A DNA stretch of 64,000 nucleotides from Bradyrhizobium diversitatis (GTDB taxonomy: Bacteria > Pseudomonadota > Alphaproteobacteria > Rhizobiales > Xanthobacteraceae): positions 1 through 64,000 of the forward strand of contig NZ_JACEGD010000013.1 of assembly GCF_016031635.1 (NCBI RefSeq), in the 5' to 3' direction. The notes beneath the pieces are model-generated. The model ran no database searches. It worked only from the letters and a program-made list of their open reading frames with translations, and was not told where the DNA came from. This document shows positions 39,769 to 48,943 of the stretch, piece by piece. Each line of letters opens with the position of its first letter. Within the stretch, counting starts at the first letter, position 1. The position numbers and the translations under genes were made by a program.

Positions 39769-40425
39769 TCAGCGCACCACCGGCGCAACCAGAAAATTCT
39801 CCGAGGGCCCGCTGCCCTCCGTCCTGCAGACATCACCTTCGATCCGGACCTTGCCGGTCGCGAGCAGCCGCAGCGCTTCGGGATAGATGCGGTGCTCGAC
39901 TTCGAGGATGCGCTCCGACAGCGTATCCCCGGTGTCGTGATCGCTGACGGGCACCGCGCCCTGCATCACGATCGGGCCGGCATCGGTCTCGGGGATGACG
40001 AAATGCACCGTGGCGCCGGACAGCTTGACGCCAGCGCGCAAGGCCTGGCCGTGCGGATCGAGGCCGGGGAAAGACGGCAGCAGCGAGGGATGGATGTTGA
40101 GCATCCGCCCGTACCAGGCCGTCGTGAACTCGGCCGTGAACAGGCGCATGAAGCCGCCGAGACAGATCAGCTCGATGCCGTGCCGATCGAGCGCTGCCTG
40201 CAGCACCTTCTCGAAGCCGGCGCGATCCTTGCCGAACGGCTTGCTCTCGATCACCAGCGTGTTGACGCCGCTCGCCCTCGCCTTTTCCAGTCCGAGCGCA
40301 TCGGCCTTGTTCGAAATGACGAGCGAGATCTCCGCCGGAAAGTCCGCGGCAGCGGCGGCCCTGATCAGCGCGGCCATGTTGGAGCCGCGCCCGGAGATCA
40401 GGATGGCAACGCGGCGCTTCATCAC
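39769..40425 (-). CDS. purN: Phosphoribosylglycinamide formyltransferase
   Basis: A 218-residue PurN, using 10-formyl-THF to formylate GAR in purine synthesis. Blocks: VAILISGRGSNMAALI, the Asn/His/Asp triad in LNIHPSLLPSFPGLDPHGQ (Asn-His) and ETDAGPIVMQGAVPV (Asp). It overlaps purM by 4 bases, so the two are co-translated. Confidence 0.95.
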   Translation of the reverse strand: MMKRRVAILISGRGSNMAALIRAAAAADFPAEISLVISNKADALGLEKARASGVNTLVIESKPFGKDRAGFEKVLQAALDRHGIELICLGGFMRLFTAEFTTAWYGRMLNIHPSLLPSFPGLDPHGQALRAGVKLSGATVHFVIPETDAGPIVMQGAVPVSDHDTGDTLSERILEVEHRIYPEALRLLATGKVRIEGDVCRTEGSGPSENFLVAPVVR

Positions 40426-41495
40426 AGCGCCAGATCGAGGTGACCGTTATAGACGACGCGATTCTCGCCTTCGGCCGGGATCACGGTGCCGAGCTGCGCC
40501 ACGGTTTCGCCGGCGTCGGTGAAGACCTCGACGACCTCATCGACCTTGTCGGGCTCGACGATCGCGATCATGCCGATGCCGCAATTGAAGGTGCGCAACA
40601 TTTCCAGCTCGGCGATGCCGGCCTGCGCCGCCAGCCATTTGAACACCGGCAGCACCGGCAGGCGTGCCAGATCGATGCCGACGCCCAGATCCTTCGGCAG
40701 CACGCGCGGGATGTTGTCGGTGAAGCCGCCGCCGGTGATATGGGCAAGCCCCTTCACCGCGCCGGTCTCGCGGATCGCGCGCAGGCAGGATTTGACGTAG
40801 AGCCGCGTCGGCGTCAGCAGCGCGCCGCCGAGCGTCATCACGGGCGCGAACGGCGCCTGTGCCGCGAAGCCGAGACCGGATTGTTCCACGATCTTGCGCA
40901 CCAGCGAGAAGCCGTTGGAATGCACGCCTGATGAAGCAAGACCGATTACGGCGTCGCCTGCGGCGATGTCCTTGCGCGGCAGCAGCGTACCGCGCTCCGC
41001 AGCGCCGACGGCAAAGCCGCCGAGGTCATAATCGCCGTCCTTGTAGAGACCGGGCATCTCCGCGGTCTCGCCGCCGATCAGGGCGCAGCCGGATTCGCGG
41101 CACCCCTCCGCAACGCCCGCGACGATCGCGGCGGTGGCCTCGGGATCGAGCTTGCCGCAGGCGAAATAGTCCAGGAAAAACAGCGGCTCGGCGCCCTGCA
41201 CCACCAGGTCGTTGACGCTCATGGCAACGAGGTCGATGCCGATGCCGCCATGCAGCCCGGTCTCGATCGCGATCTTGACCTTGGTGCCGACACCGTCTGT
41301 CGCGGCCACGAGGACCGGATCCTTGAAGCCGGCCGCCTTGAGGTCGAACAGGCCACCGAAGCCGCCGATCTCGGCGTCGGCACCCGGCCGTGCGGTGGCG
41401 CGCACCATCGGCTTGATCAGGTCGACCAGGCGGTTGCCCGCGTCGATATCGACGCCTGAATCGGCGTAAGTGAGGCCGTTTTTGCGGTCGGTCAT
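40422..41495 (-). CDS. purM: Phosphoribosylformylglycinamidine cyclo-ligase
   Basis: 357 residues. AIR synthetase: LTYADSGVDIDAGNRLVDLI at the N-terminus, GGFGGLFDLKA, DGVGTKVKIA, MSVNDLVVQGAEPLFFLDYFA and IGGETAEMPGLY, all characteristic of PurM. ATG 41495 is preferred to the upstream 41549 start. It leads the purM-purN operon. Confidence 0.95.
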   Translation of the reverse strand: MTDRKNGLTYADSGVDIDAGNRLVDLIKPMVRATARPGADAEIGGFGGLFDLKAAGFKDPVLVAATDGVGTKVKIAIETGLHGGIGIDLVAMSVNDLVVQGAEPLFFLDYFACGKLDPEATAAIVAGVAEGCRESGCALIGGETAEMPGLYKDGDYDLGGFAVGAAERGTLLPRKDIAAGDAVIGLASSGVHSNGFSLVRKIVEQSGLGFAAQAPFAPVMTLGGALLTPTRLYVKSCLRAIRETGAVKGLAHITGGGFTDNIPRVLPKDLGVGIDLARLPVLPVFKWLAAQAGIAELEMLRTFNCGIGMIAIVEPDKVDEVVEVFTDAGETVAQLGTVIPAEGENRVVYNGHLDLAL

Positions 41496-41651
41496 GCCCG
41501 ATTTCCAGTGGGTTTGCGGCTGGTTACGTCGAATTCCGGGGACACGCAATGGCTCGCATGGCGCTCCTGCCTATACTATGTAGATATCAACCGGTTCAGC
41601 CTCCCGCGGGGGCCGGATTCGAGGTCAGACCGGGTGCCGGGAAGCGCTTTC

Positions 41652-42194
41652 GTGAGTATTCCGAACATCATTACCCTGGGCCGCATCATGCTGGTCCCGA
41701 TCATCGTCTGGGCCATCGTGTCGAGCCAAATGGAGGTCGCCTTCGCCGTCTTCCTGATCGCCGGCATCAGCGATGCCGTGGACGGCTTTTTGGCCAAGCG
41801 CTTCAACATGACGAGCGAACTCGGCGCCCTGCTCGATCCGCTCGCGGACAAGGCACTGCTGGTCTCGATCTACATGGCGCTCGGCATCTGGGGCGCGATC
41901 CCGCGCTGGATCGTGATCCTGGTGGTCTCGCGCGACATCATGATCGTCGCCGCCGTGATCGTATCCTGGCTGTTCGACCGGCCGGTCGAGATGAAGCCGT
42001 CGAAGGTATCCAAGCTCAACACCGTGGCACAGGTGGCGTTCGCGGCGCTGGTGCTGGCAGCGCTTGCCTTCGGCTTCAAGCCGGCACCTTATGATATCAT
42101 CCTGATGGGCCTCGTCACGATCTTCACGCTCTCCTCCGTGTCGCTCTATCTCGTCGAGTGGCTGCGGCACATGAGCACGATCGAGGCCAAATGA
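41652..42194 (+). CDS. CDP-alcohol phosphatidyltransferase
   Basis: A 180-residue membrane enzyme of phospholipid synthesis. The CDP-alcohol motif is complete: DAVDG (41-45), A 48, G 58, D 62 and D 66 in DAVDGFLAKRFNMTSELGAL plus LDPLAD. The N-terminus IPNIITLGRIMLVPIIVWAI is the first of about five helices. The closest type is PgsA-like or cardiolipin-related, but the product is not certain. The GTG start at 41652 is preferred, with GGGAAGCG upstream. It overlaps the HdaA gene by 4 bases (ATGA), which suggests coupling of lipid and replication control. Confidence 0.88.
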   Translation: MSIPNIITLGRIMLVPIIVWAIVSSQMEVAFAVFLIAGISDAVDGFLAKRFNMTSELGALLDPLADKALLVSIYMALGIWGAIPRWIVILVVSRDIMIVAAVIVSWLFDRPVEMKPSKVSKLNTVAQVAFAALVLAALAFGFKPAPYDIILMGLVTIFTLSSVSLYLVEWLRHMSTIEAK

Positions 42195-42994
42195 GCCGGG
42201 ATGCGGCCCCGCAAAAGGCCAAGTCTCACAAGATCAAGTCTCGCACGAACAAGTCCCGCGCGATCAAGTCGAACCTCTTCAAACGGGCCGGCGCGCCGGC
42301 ATGGAGCAAAGCAAGCGTGGCAGGCCGCGTCCATCCCCGACAATTGGCGTTCGCGCTTCCGCATGCGGAGAGCCTCAGCCGGGACAACTTCCTCGAAGGC
42401 CCCGCCAATGCGGCCGGTCTCGGCCTGATCGACAGCTGGCCGGAATGGCCGAACCGGATCATGTGGCTGGCCGGCCCGGAAGGAAGCGGCAAGAGCCATC
42501 TCGCCGCGATCTGGGCCGAGGAAGCCGGCGCCCGTTCGACCACGGCCAATGCGCTGACCGCGGCAGGCGTTCCGGGCGCGCTCGCCACCGGCGCGCTGGT
42601 GGTCGAGGATCTCAAGGCCAAGGATTTTGACGAGCGCGCCCTCTTTCACCTGATGAACCTCGCCCGCGAGGACGGCGCCTACGTCCTCCTCACCGGACGC
42701 GAGGTACCGGCCGCGCTGGAGATCGAGCTTCGCGACCTGCGCTCGCGTCTGCGGGCCGTTCCGGTGGTCGCGCTGCTGCCCCCCGACGACCAGCTCTTTC
42801 GCGGCCTCATCGTCAAATTCTGCGCCGACCGCCAGCTCAATGTGGACGAGAGCGTAGTCGGCTACCTCGCCACCCGCCTGGAGCGGTCCTCGGCCGCGGC
42901 CTGGCAGGCCGTGGAGCTGCTCGACAGCGAAGCCCTCCGGCTCGGCCGTCCCGTGACCCGGGCGCTCGCCGCCGAGCTGCTCCGGGACGCCTGA
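42191..42994 (+). CDS. hdaA: DnaA-related regulator HdaA (Hda-like) with N-terminal Lys/Ser repeats
   Basis: 267 residues, AAA+ protein without a DNA-binding domain, of the Hda/HdaA type that stimulates hydrolysis of DnaA-ATP with the sliding clamp. Core: RQLAFALPHAESLSRDNFLE (the clamp-binding N-terminus, usually QL-x-L), LIDSWPEWPNRIMWLAGPEG and Walker A GPEGSGKS (95-102), then LLTGREVPA and the sensor region. Residues 1-46 are an extra Lys/Ser/Arg-rich extension: KSHKI KSRTN KSRAI KSNLF are four 5-residue repeats encoded by 15-bp DNA repeats at 42221-42280. HdaA proteins normally begin near residue 47. Confidence 0.85.
   Translation: MSRDAAPQKAKSHKIKSRTNKSRAIKSNLFKRAGAPAWSKASVAGRVHPRQLAFALPHAESLSRDNFLEGPANAAGLGLIDSWPEWPNRIMWLAGPEGSGKSHLAAIWAEEAGARSTTANALTAAGVPGALATGALVVEDLKAKDFDERALFHLMNLAREDGAYVLLTGREVPAALEIELRDLRSRLRAVPVVALLPPDDQLFRGLIVKFCADRQLNVDESVVGYLATRLERSSAAAWQAVELLDSEALRLGRPVTRALAAELLRDA
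42221..42280 (+). repeat. Four 15-bp in-frame repeats in hdaA
   Basis: AAGTCTCACAAGATC, AAGTCTCGCACGAAC, AAGTCCCGCGCGATC and AAGTCGAACCTCTTC. They code for the Lys-Ser repeat extension ahead of the HdaA core. Confidence 0.75.
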
Positions 42995-43055
42995 TCGACC
43001 CCGTAGGCCCGACGCCTTCTGCAACGGCTTGACGCGGCGGAACGGCGGAACATCA

Positions 43056-43073
43056 ATGTCATCGAAACGTCAT
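43056..43073 (+). promoter_or_regulatory. Pho-box-like site upstream of ppk
   Basis: ATGTCATCGAAACGTCAT has two TGTCAT/CGTCAT half-sites exactly 11 bp apart, with a third partial repeat, CTGTAACA, at 43076-43083. It lies 60 bases before the ppk start. It differs from the PhoB consensus at three of the half-site bases, so this is a moderate match. Confidence 0.45.
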
Positions 43074-43132
43074 CGCTGTAACACATGCTCCCCGGGGTTT
43101 TGCGCATAAGTCGCAAAGTGAGGCGAGACAGG

Positions 43133-45337
43133 ATGGACCGACTTCTGATGGACTCTGCGCAAGCTATTGAAATTAAAGAAAAAGTCCCGGAAGCCGAGGG
43201 CCTGCCGGCGATCGCATCCAGCCCCGAAAGGTTCATCAACCGCGAGCTGTCCTGGCTGCATTTCAACCGCCGCGTCCTGGAGGAATCGGTCAATCCCAAC
43301 CACCCCGTGCTGGAGCGGGTGCGATTCCTGTCGATCTCGGCGAATAACCTCGACGAGTTCTTCATGGTCCGCGTCGCCGGCATCAAGGCCCAGGTGCGCG
43401 AGGGCATTGCCGAACGCAGCCCGGACGGCCTGACGCCGTCGGAGCAGCTCGCGCTGATCAACCGCACCGTCTCCCAGCTTGCCTCGGACCAGCAGGCGAT
43501 CTGGCGCGACCTGCGCAGCGCGCTGGCCGAGGTCGGCATCGTGCTGGTCGACGGCAAAGACGTCTCCAAGTCGGAACGGACCTGGATTGAGGACTATTTC
43601 CTCAACAACGTCTTCCCGCTGCTGACGCCGCTCGCGATCGATCCGGCCCACCCCTTCCCGTTCATTCCGAGCCTCGGCTTCACCATCGCGCTCCAGCTCA
43701 CGCGCGCCGCCGACGGCAAACAGATGAACGCGCTGATCCGCATGCCCGGCAAGATCGACCGCTTCATCCGCCTGCCCGCCGAAGGCACGGTGCGCCTGAT
43801 CTCGCTGGAGCAGGCGACCGCCCTGTTCATCAACCGCCTGTTCCCCGGCTACAATCTGCACGGCCAGGGCTCCTTCCGGATCATCCGCGACTCCGAGCTT
43901 GAAATCGAGGAAGAGGCGGAGGACCTCGTCCGCCTGTTCGAGACCGCGCTGAAGCGCCGCCGGCGCGGATCCGTGATCCGGCTCGAGATCGACGCCAAGA
44001 TGCCGGAGGAGCTGCGCAGCTTCGTGCAGCATGCGCTGTCGGCGGCCGATGACGAGGTGTTCCTGGTCGACGGCGTGCTCGCCATGAACGAGCTCTCCCA
44101 GCTCACGCGGCTCGACCGGCCTGACCTCGAATTCACCCCTTACGTGCCGCGCCATCCCGAGCGCGTGCGCGAGCATGGCGGCGACATCTTTGCCGCGATC
44201 CGGCAGAAGGACCTCGTCGTCCATCACCCCTACGAATCCTTCGACGTGGTGGTGCAGTTCCTCCAGCAGGCCGCGCGCGACCCTGATGTCGTCGCGATCA
44301 AGCAGACGCTCTACCGCACCTCCAACAACTCGCCGATCGTGCGCACGCTCGCGGAAGCGGCCGAAGCCGGCAAATCGGTCACGGCCTTGATCGAGCTGAA
44401 GGCGCGGTTCGACGAAGAAGCCAACATCCGCTGGGCGCGCGATCTCGAACGCGCCGGCGTGCAGGTCGTCTACGGCTTCCTCGAACTGAAGACGCACGCA
44501 AAACTCTCGATGGTGGTGCGCCGCGAGGGCGGCAGCCTCACGACCTACGTCCATACCGGCACCGGCAACTATCATCCGGTCACAGCACGCATCTACACCG
44601 ACCTCTCCTACTTTACCTCCGATCCGACCATCGGCCGCGATGCCGCGCGCGTATTCAATTTCATCACCGGCTATGCCGCGCCCAGCGACCTCGAGAAGAT
44701 GGCGGTGTCGCCGCTGACCTTGCGCAAGCGCATCATCGAGCACATTCAGGGTGAGACCGCGCATGCGCGGCACGGCCGGACCGGCGCGGTCTGGATGAAG
44801 ATGAATGCGCTGGTCGACCCCGACATCATCGACGCGCTCTACGAGGCCTCCCAGGCCGGCGTCCAGGTCGAGCTCGTGGTGCGCGGCATCTGTTGCCTCA
44901 GGCCCGGCATCCCCGGCCTGTCGGAGAACATCCGGGTCAAGTCGATCATCGGGCGCTTCCTGGAACATGGCCGAATCTACTGCTTCGGCATGGGCCAGGG
45001 CCTGCCGAGCGCGAAAGCGGCTGTGTATATCTCATCCGCCGACATGATGCCGCGCAACCTCGACCGCCGCGTCGAGGTGCTATGCCCGCTGCAAAATCCA
45101 ACGGTGCATCAGCAGGTTCTCGAACAGATCATGGTCGCCAATCTGAAGGACAATGAGCAGAGCTGGCAGTTGTTGCCGGATGGGTCGTCAACGCGTATGA
45201 AGACCGCGAAGGGCGAGGAGCCTTTCAACGTCCACAACTACTTCATGACAAATCCGAGTCTGTCTGGCCGTGGAAAGTCGCTCAAGGAATCCTCGCCGCG
45301 TCGTCTCACGCGCCGGAACGAACGTCATCCATCCTGA
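43133..45337 (+). CDS. ppk: Polyphosphate kinase
   Basis: A 734-residue PPK1: SSPERFINRELSWLHFNRRV near the N-terminus, VRFLSISANNLDEFFMVRVA, and catalytic C-terminal blocks TLYRTSNNSPIVRTLAEAAE, and KTHAKLSMVVRREGG, where the phosphorylated His of the PLD-like fold lies, then YVHTGTGNYHP. Makes polyphosphate from ATP. ATG 43133 has GAGG about 10 bases upstream; ATG 43148 is possible. The ppx gene follows within 16 bases and a Pho-box-like site precedes it. Confidence 0.95.
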   Translation: MDRLLMDSAQAIEIKEKVPEAEGLPAIASSPERFINRELSWLHFNRRVLEESVNPNHPVLERVRFLSISANNLDEFFMVRVAGIKAQVREGIAERSPDGLTPSEQLALINRTVSQLASDQQAIWRDLRSALAEVGIVLVDGKDVSKSERTWIEDYFLNNVFPLLTPLAIDPAHPFPFIPSLGFTIALQLTRAADGKQMNALIRMPGKIDRFIRLPAEGTVRLISLEQATALFINRLFPGYNLHGQGSFRIIRDSELEIEEEAEDLVRLFETALKRRRRGSVIRLEIDAKMPEELRSFVQHALSAADDEVFLVDGVLAMNELSQLTRLDRPDLEFTPYVPRHPERVREHGGDIFAAIRQKDLVVHHPYESFDVVVQFLQQAARDPDVVAIKQTLYRTSNNSPIVRTLAEAAEAGKSVTALIELKARFDEEANIRWARDLERAGVQVVYGFLELKTHAKLSMVVRREGGSLTTYVHTGTGNYHPVTARIYTDLSYFTSDPTIGRDAARVFNFITGYAAPSDLEKMAVSPLTLRKRIIEHIQGETAHARHGRTGAVWMKMNALVDPDIIDALYEASQAGVQVELVVRGICCLRPGIPGLSENIRVKSIIGRFLEHGRIYCFGMGQGLPSAKAAVYISSADMMPRNLDRRVEVLCPLQNPTVHQQVLEQIMVANLKDNEQSWQLLPDGSSTRMKTAKGEEPFNVHNYFMTNPSLSGRGKSLKESSPRRLTRRNERHPS

Positions 45338-45352
45338 TCGGGGATCCGCGAC

Positions 45353-46855
45353 GTGAAGCGGCCGCGCAAGCGCGGCTCGAGCGTCGCGGTTATCGACATC
45401 GGCTCCAACTCGGTCCGTCTCGTCGTCTACGAGGGACTGACGCGGAGCCTCATCCCGATCTTCAACGAGAAGACCCTGTGCGGCCTCGGGCGCGAGGTGC
45501 AGAGCACGGGTCTGCTCGCCCCCGACGCCGTCGACAAGGCGCTGACCTCGCTCAAGCGCTTCCGCGCATTGTGCCGCGTGATGCAGGTCGGGCGCGTGTT
45601 CGCGATTGCGACCGCGGCCTGCCGCGACGCCTCCAACGGCCCCGACTTCATCGCCAAGGCCGAGCGCATCTGCGCGGTGAAGATCGAGATCCTGTCAGGC
45701 CCGCGCGAGGCTCGGCTGTCGGCGCTCGGGGTGATCTCCGGCATCCATCTTCCCGACGGCATCGTCGGCGACCTCGGCGGCGGCTCGCTCGAGCTGATCG
45801 ACGTGCGCAGGAACAGCGTGCGCAGCGGCGTGACGCTGCCGCTCGGCGGGCTCGCGCTTCAGGACCTCGCGCACAAATCGCTCAAGCGCGCCGATCGCAT
45901 CGTGCGCGAGGAGCTCGACGAGGTGCCGCAGCTCACCGCGGGCCGCGGCCGCACCTTTTATGCCGTCGGCGGCACCTGGCGCGCGCTCGCGCGCATCCAC
46001 ATCATCCAGAGCGGCTATCCGCTCCAGGTGATGCACGGCTATTCGATTTCGGCCGCCGAGGCGCTCGACTTCTCCCGCCGTCTCCGGCGCCTCGCTGCCG
46101 CCGACATGCTCGCCGACATCGAGATCGTCGCCGATGCGCGGCGCCCGCTCCTCACCTATGCGGCGCTGGTGCTCGAGCACGTCATCCGCGTTGCAAAGCC
46201 GAAGAACATCGTGTTTTCGACCTTCGGTGTGCGCGAAGGCCTCCTGCACGAGAAGCTGCCGGAGACCGAACGCAACAAGGACGGGCTGATCTGCGCGGCC
46301 GAGGAGCTGAACCAGTTGCTGTCACGCTCGGCGAAGCACGCCCGCGAGCTGATCGCCTGGACCGACCGCCTTGTGCGCGTCGTGAAGCTGCGCGAGACCG
46401 AAGAGGAGCGCCGCCTGCGCCGCACCGCGTGCCTGCTGTCCGACATCGGCTGGCGCGTGCATCCCGACCATCGCGGCGAGCAGACGCTCAGCCTGGTCGT
46501 CAACGCCAATTTCGGCGCGATCACCCACACCGAGCGCGCCTTCGTCGGCCTGTCCGTGTTCTATCGCTATGCCGGCCTGAGCGAGGAAAACCAGCCGCCG
46601 ACCACGATGCAGGAGCTGTTGACGCCAGCCCAGCTCGAGCGCGCGCGCCTGCTGGGCGCTGCATTCCGCGTCGCCCACCTGATCTCGGCGGCGCGTCCGG
46701 GCGTCCTGCCCGCCACGCATTTCCGCAGCGAGGGCCGCAAATTGATGCTGGTGTTCGAGCACCGGCTCGGAGACCTCGTCGCCGACCGAGTCGGCAGCCG
46801 CTTCCGCCAGCTCGCCCGCCTGATCGGCCGTGCCGGCTCGATCGTGAGGCGCTGA
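45353..46855 (+). CDS. ppx: Exopolyphosphatase (Ppx/GppA family)
   Basis: A 500-residue actin-fold phosphatase, hydrolysing polyphosphate or pppGpp. Blocks: VAVIDIGSNSVRLVVYEG, ATAACRDASNGPDFIAK, GVISGIHLPDGIVGDLGGGS (phosphate-binding) and GVTLPLGGLALQDL. The GTG start is 15 bases after the ppk stop, so the pair is one operon making and degrading polyphosphate. The family has both Ppx and GppA activity; the pairing with ppk favours Ppx. Confidence 0.92.
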   Translation: MKRPRKRGSSVAVIDIGSNSVRLVVYEGLTRSLIPIFNEKTLCGLGREVQSTGLLAPDAVDKALTSLKRFRALCRVMQVGRVFAIATAACRDASNGPDFIAKAERICAVKIEILSGPREARLSALGVISGIHLPDGIVGDLGGGSLELIDVRRNSVRSGVTLPLGGLALQDLAHKSLKRADRIVREELDEVPQLTAGRGRTFYAVGGTWRALARIHIIQSGYPLQVMHGYSISAAEALDFSRRLRRLAAADMLADIEIVADARRPLLTYAALVLEHVIRVAKPKNIVFSTFGVREGLLHEKLPETERNKDGLICAAEELNQLLSRSAKHARELIAWTDRLVRVVKLRETEEERRLRRTACLLSDIGWRVHPDHRGEQTLSLVVNANFGAITHTERAFVGLSVFYRYAGLSEENQPPTTMQELLTPAQLERARLLGAAFRVAHLISAARPGVLPATHFRSEGRKLMLVFEHRLGDLVADRVGSRFRQLARLIGRAGSIVRR

Positions 46856-46910
46856 CGAACAGAAACAGTGGCGCTGCCGGGCCGTCGGGGTCGCGCAACA
46901 AGCAGGCTGG

Positions 46911-48281
46911 TCACGCGACGAGGCGTCGGCTGTCCTGCGGCGCGACGATGGCCTTCAGTCCGCCGAGTTCGGAATCGGCGAGAACAAGCTGCCATCCATA
47001 GGCACTGAGCACGTCCTGAACGATCGCAAGGCCGAGGCCGGCGCCTTCGCCGCGCTCATCGAGCCTAACACCGCGTTCGAGCACGCGGGCGCGTTCAGCG
47101 GACGCGATTCCCGGCCCGTCGTCCTCGACTGAGATCGCCGGATTCGCAGTGGCACCGGCGCCAATGCGCACCTTGCTCTTGGCGTGACGGGCGGCATTTT
47201 CCAGGAGATTGCCGAGCACTTCGGCCAGATCGGTACGATCGAGCGGCACGCTCGGCTCGCCCGTTATGCAGATCTTGAATTCGAGCCGCTGCGCAGTGGG
47301 CGTGCGCGCCAGCGTAAGCACCAGGGACTCGACGAGCGGTCTAAGGGGCGTGGAAATTCCGCCGCGCTGTCGTGCCGTCCCCCGCGCCCGGGCGCGTGCC
47401 AGCTCGCGGTCGACGTGACGGCTCATCGTGTCACCGACGGCTTCGATTGCCTGGGCGACGTCCTGCTCACCTCGCCGGCGCAATAGCGCGACATCGGCGG
47501 CGAGTGCGGCGAGCGGCGTCTTCAGCCCGTGCGCCAGGTCAGCGGCACGGCTGCGCGAACGCTCGATCTCGCGTTCCTGTGCGTCGATCAGGCTGTTTAC
47601 CTCTTCCACCAGAGGCGTCACCTCGGCAGGGACATCAGCGGGAAGATGCTTGCGTTGCCCGGAGCGGACCTCCGCGACGCCGCGGCGAAGTGCGTCGAGC
47701 GGACGTAAGCCCAGCCCGACCTGGATCGAGGTGGCCGCCGCCAGCACCAGCCCCAGCAGGCCGAGCGCCAGCGTCAGCTCCCTGGCGAATTGCGAGCCGG
47801 CGGCCGACACGCGAGCGAGATCGGCCGCCACAACGACGCGCACCGGCGCACGGCGGTCGCCGACGGTGAGCAGCACGCGGCGTTCACTGACCAGGAGCCG
47901 TGCGTTCGCGGGCCCGGGGATGACATGACGGTGCAATTCGCTCGGCGACGGCTCGTCCTGCGGCAGATCCAACGCCGTGTCCCACAGCGAACGCGAACGC
48001 AGCACCTGACCACCGTCGTCTGATACCTGCCAGTACAAGCCCGAAAGCGGATCGGAAAAACGCGGATCGGCCGGCGGCCGGCCCACCACCAGCTTGCCCC
48101 GCGCATCGGCGTCAATACCCGCGACGAGTTGCTTCAGATAGATGTCGAGGTCATCGCCGATGGTGCGCGTGACGTGGCGTTCGAACAGCAGCGTCAGCCC
48201 CGCGCCGGCAATCGTCAGCGCGATCAGGATAGCTGCAAGTCCGCCGGCGACCAGTCGCAGCCGCAGCGAGCCCCAGCTCAT
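46911..48281 (-). CDS. Sensor histidine kinase of the PepSY-linked two-component system
   Basis: A 456-residue PhoQ-like kinase: one N-terminal helix (GGLAAILIALTIAGAGLTLLF), a periplasmic sensor to about 165, a second helix (LALGLLGLVLAAATSIQVGL), HAMP-like region, and the H-box AADLAHGLKTPLAAL (His 251), N-box LGNLLENAARHA, G1 EDDGPGI and G2 GEGAGLGLAIV. The regulator gene precedes it with a 4-base overlap. Its stimulus is probably a metal cation or envelope damage, inferred from the divergent metal-efflux operon. Confidence 0.92.
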   Translation of the reverse strand: MSWGSLRLRLVAGGLAAILIALTIAGAGLTLLFERHVTRTIGDDLDIYLKQLVAGIDADARGKLVVGRPPADPRFSDPLSGLYWQVSDDGGQVLRSRSLWDTALDLPQDEPSPSELHRHVIPGPANARLLVSERRVLLTVGDRRAPVRVVVAADLARVSAAGSQFARELTLALGLLGLVLAAATSIQVGLGLRPLDALRRGVAEVRSGQRKHLPADVPAEVTPLVEEVNSLIDAQEREIERSRSRAADLAHGLKTPLAALAADVALLRRRGEQDVAQAIEAVGDTMSRHVDRELARARARGTARQRGGISTPLRPLVESLVLTLARTPTAQRLEFKICITGEPSVPLDRTDLAEVLGNLLENAARHAKSKVRIGAGATANPAISVEDDGPGIASAERARVLERGVRLDERGEGAGLGLAIVQDVLSAYGWQLVLADSELGGLKAIVAPQDSRRLVA

Positions 48282-48943
48282 GGCGGCATCTCCGGCACCA
48301 GATAGCCGAAGCCGCGCCTCGTCTCGATCAGGTCGGCACCGAGCTTCCTGCGCACTCGGCCGACCAGCACCTCGAGCGCGTTCGACTCGTGGTCCTCGCC
48401 GTGGCCATAAACGTTCTCGTCGAGTTCTTGCTGCGACACCACGCGGCCGCGGTGGTGCAGGAGAAAGGCGATCAGGCGGTATTCCAACGGCGACAACGCG
48501 ACGGGTACGCCGCGCAACGTCACCTTCATCTGACGCTCGTCGAGCTCGACATCGCCCGCAACGATCCGTGGCGAGGCGTGCCCCGCCGAGCGGCGCACGA
48601 TCGAGCGCAGCCGCGCCAGCAATTCCTCCATGCGAAACGGCTTGGGCAGGTAGTCGTCGGCGCCCGCGTCGATCCCATCGACGCGCTCGGCCCAGCTGCC
48701 TCGCGCCGTCAGGATCAGCACCGGCATCGACCTTCCGTTGGCGCGCCAGCGCTTGAGGACCGCCAGACCGTCCATGCCGGGCAAGCCGAGATCCAGGACG
48801 ACGGCGCCGTAGTCCTCGGTGTCACCGCGGAACCAGGCTTCCTCGCCGTTGCGGACGGTTTCGACGACATAGCCGGCCGCGCGCAGCGCCCTCTCCACAT
48901 CGGCGGCGATCCGTCGGTCATCCTCCACAAGCAGCAGCCGCAT
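48278..48943 (-). CDS. OmpR-type response regulator
   Basis: A 221-residue receiver plus winged-helix regulator. Receiver: LLLVEDDRRIAADVERAL with acidic Asp pair 8-9, phosphorylated Asp 51 (AVVLDLGLPGMDG) and Lys in FLPKPF-like DDYLPKPFRMEEL. DNA-binding domain at about 125-218 (VSQQELDENVYGHGEDHESN). ATG 48943 is chosen because GGAG lies 5 bases before it, overlapping the PepSY stop by one base (TGATG). It is the middle gene of the PepSY/regulator/kinase operon. Confidence 0.92.
   Translation of the reverse strand: MRLLLVEDDRRIAADVERALRAAGYVVETVRNGEEAWFRGDTEDYGAVVLDLGLPGMDGLAVLKRWRANGRSMPVLILTARGSWAERVDGIDAGADDYLPKPFRMEELLARLRSIVRRSAGHASPRIVAGDVELDERQMKVTLRGVPVALSPLEYRLIAFLLHHRGRVVSQQELDENVYGHGEDHESNALEVLVGRVRRKLGADLIETRRGFGYLVPEMPP

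Noticed and set aside
43070..44968. A 632-codon minus-strand open frame opposite ppk
   Set aside because: The opposite strand is a complete polyphosphate kinase; the antisense product is low-complexity.
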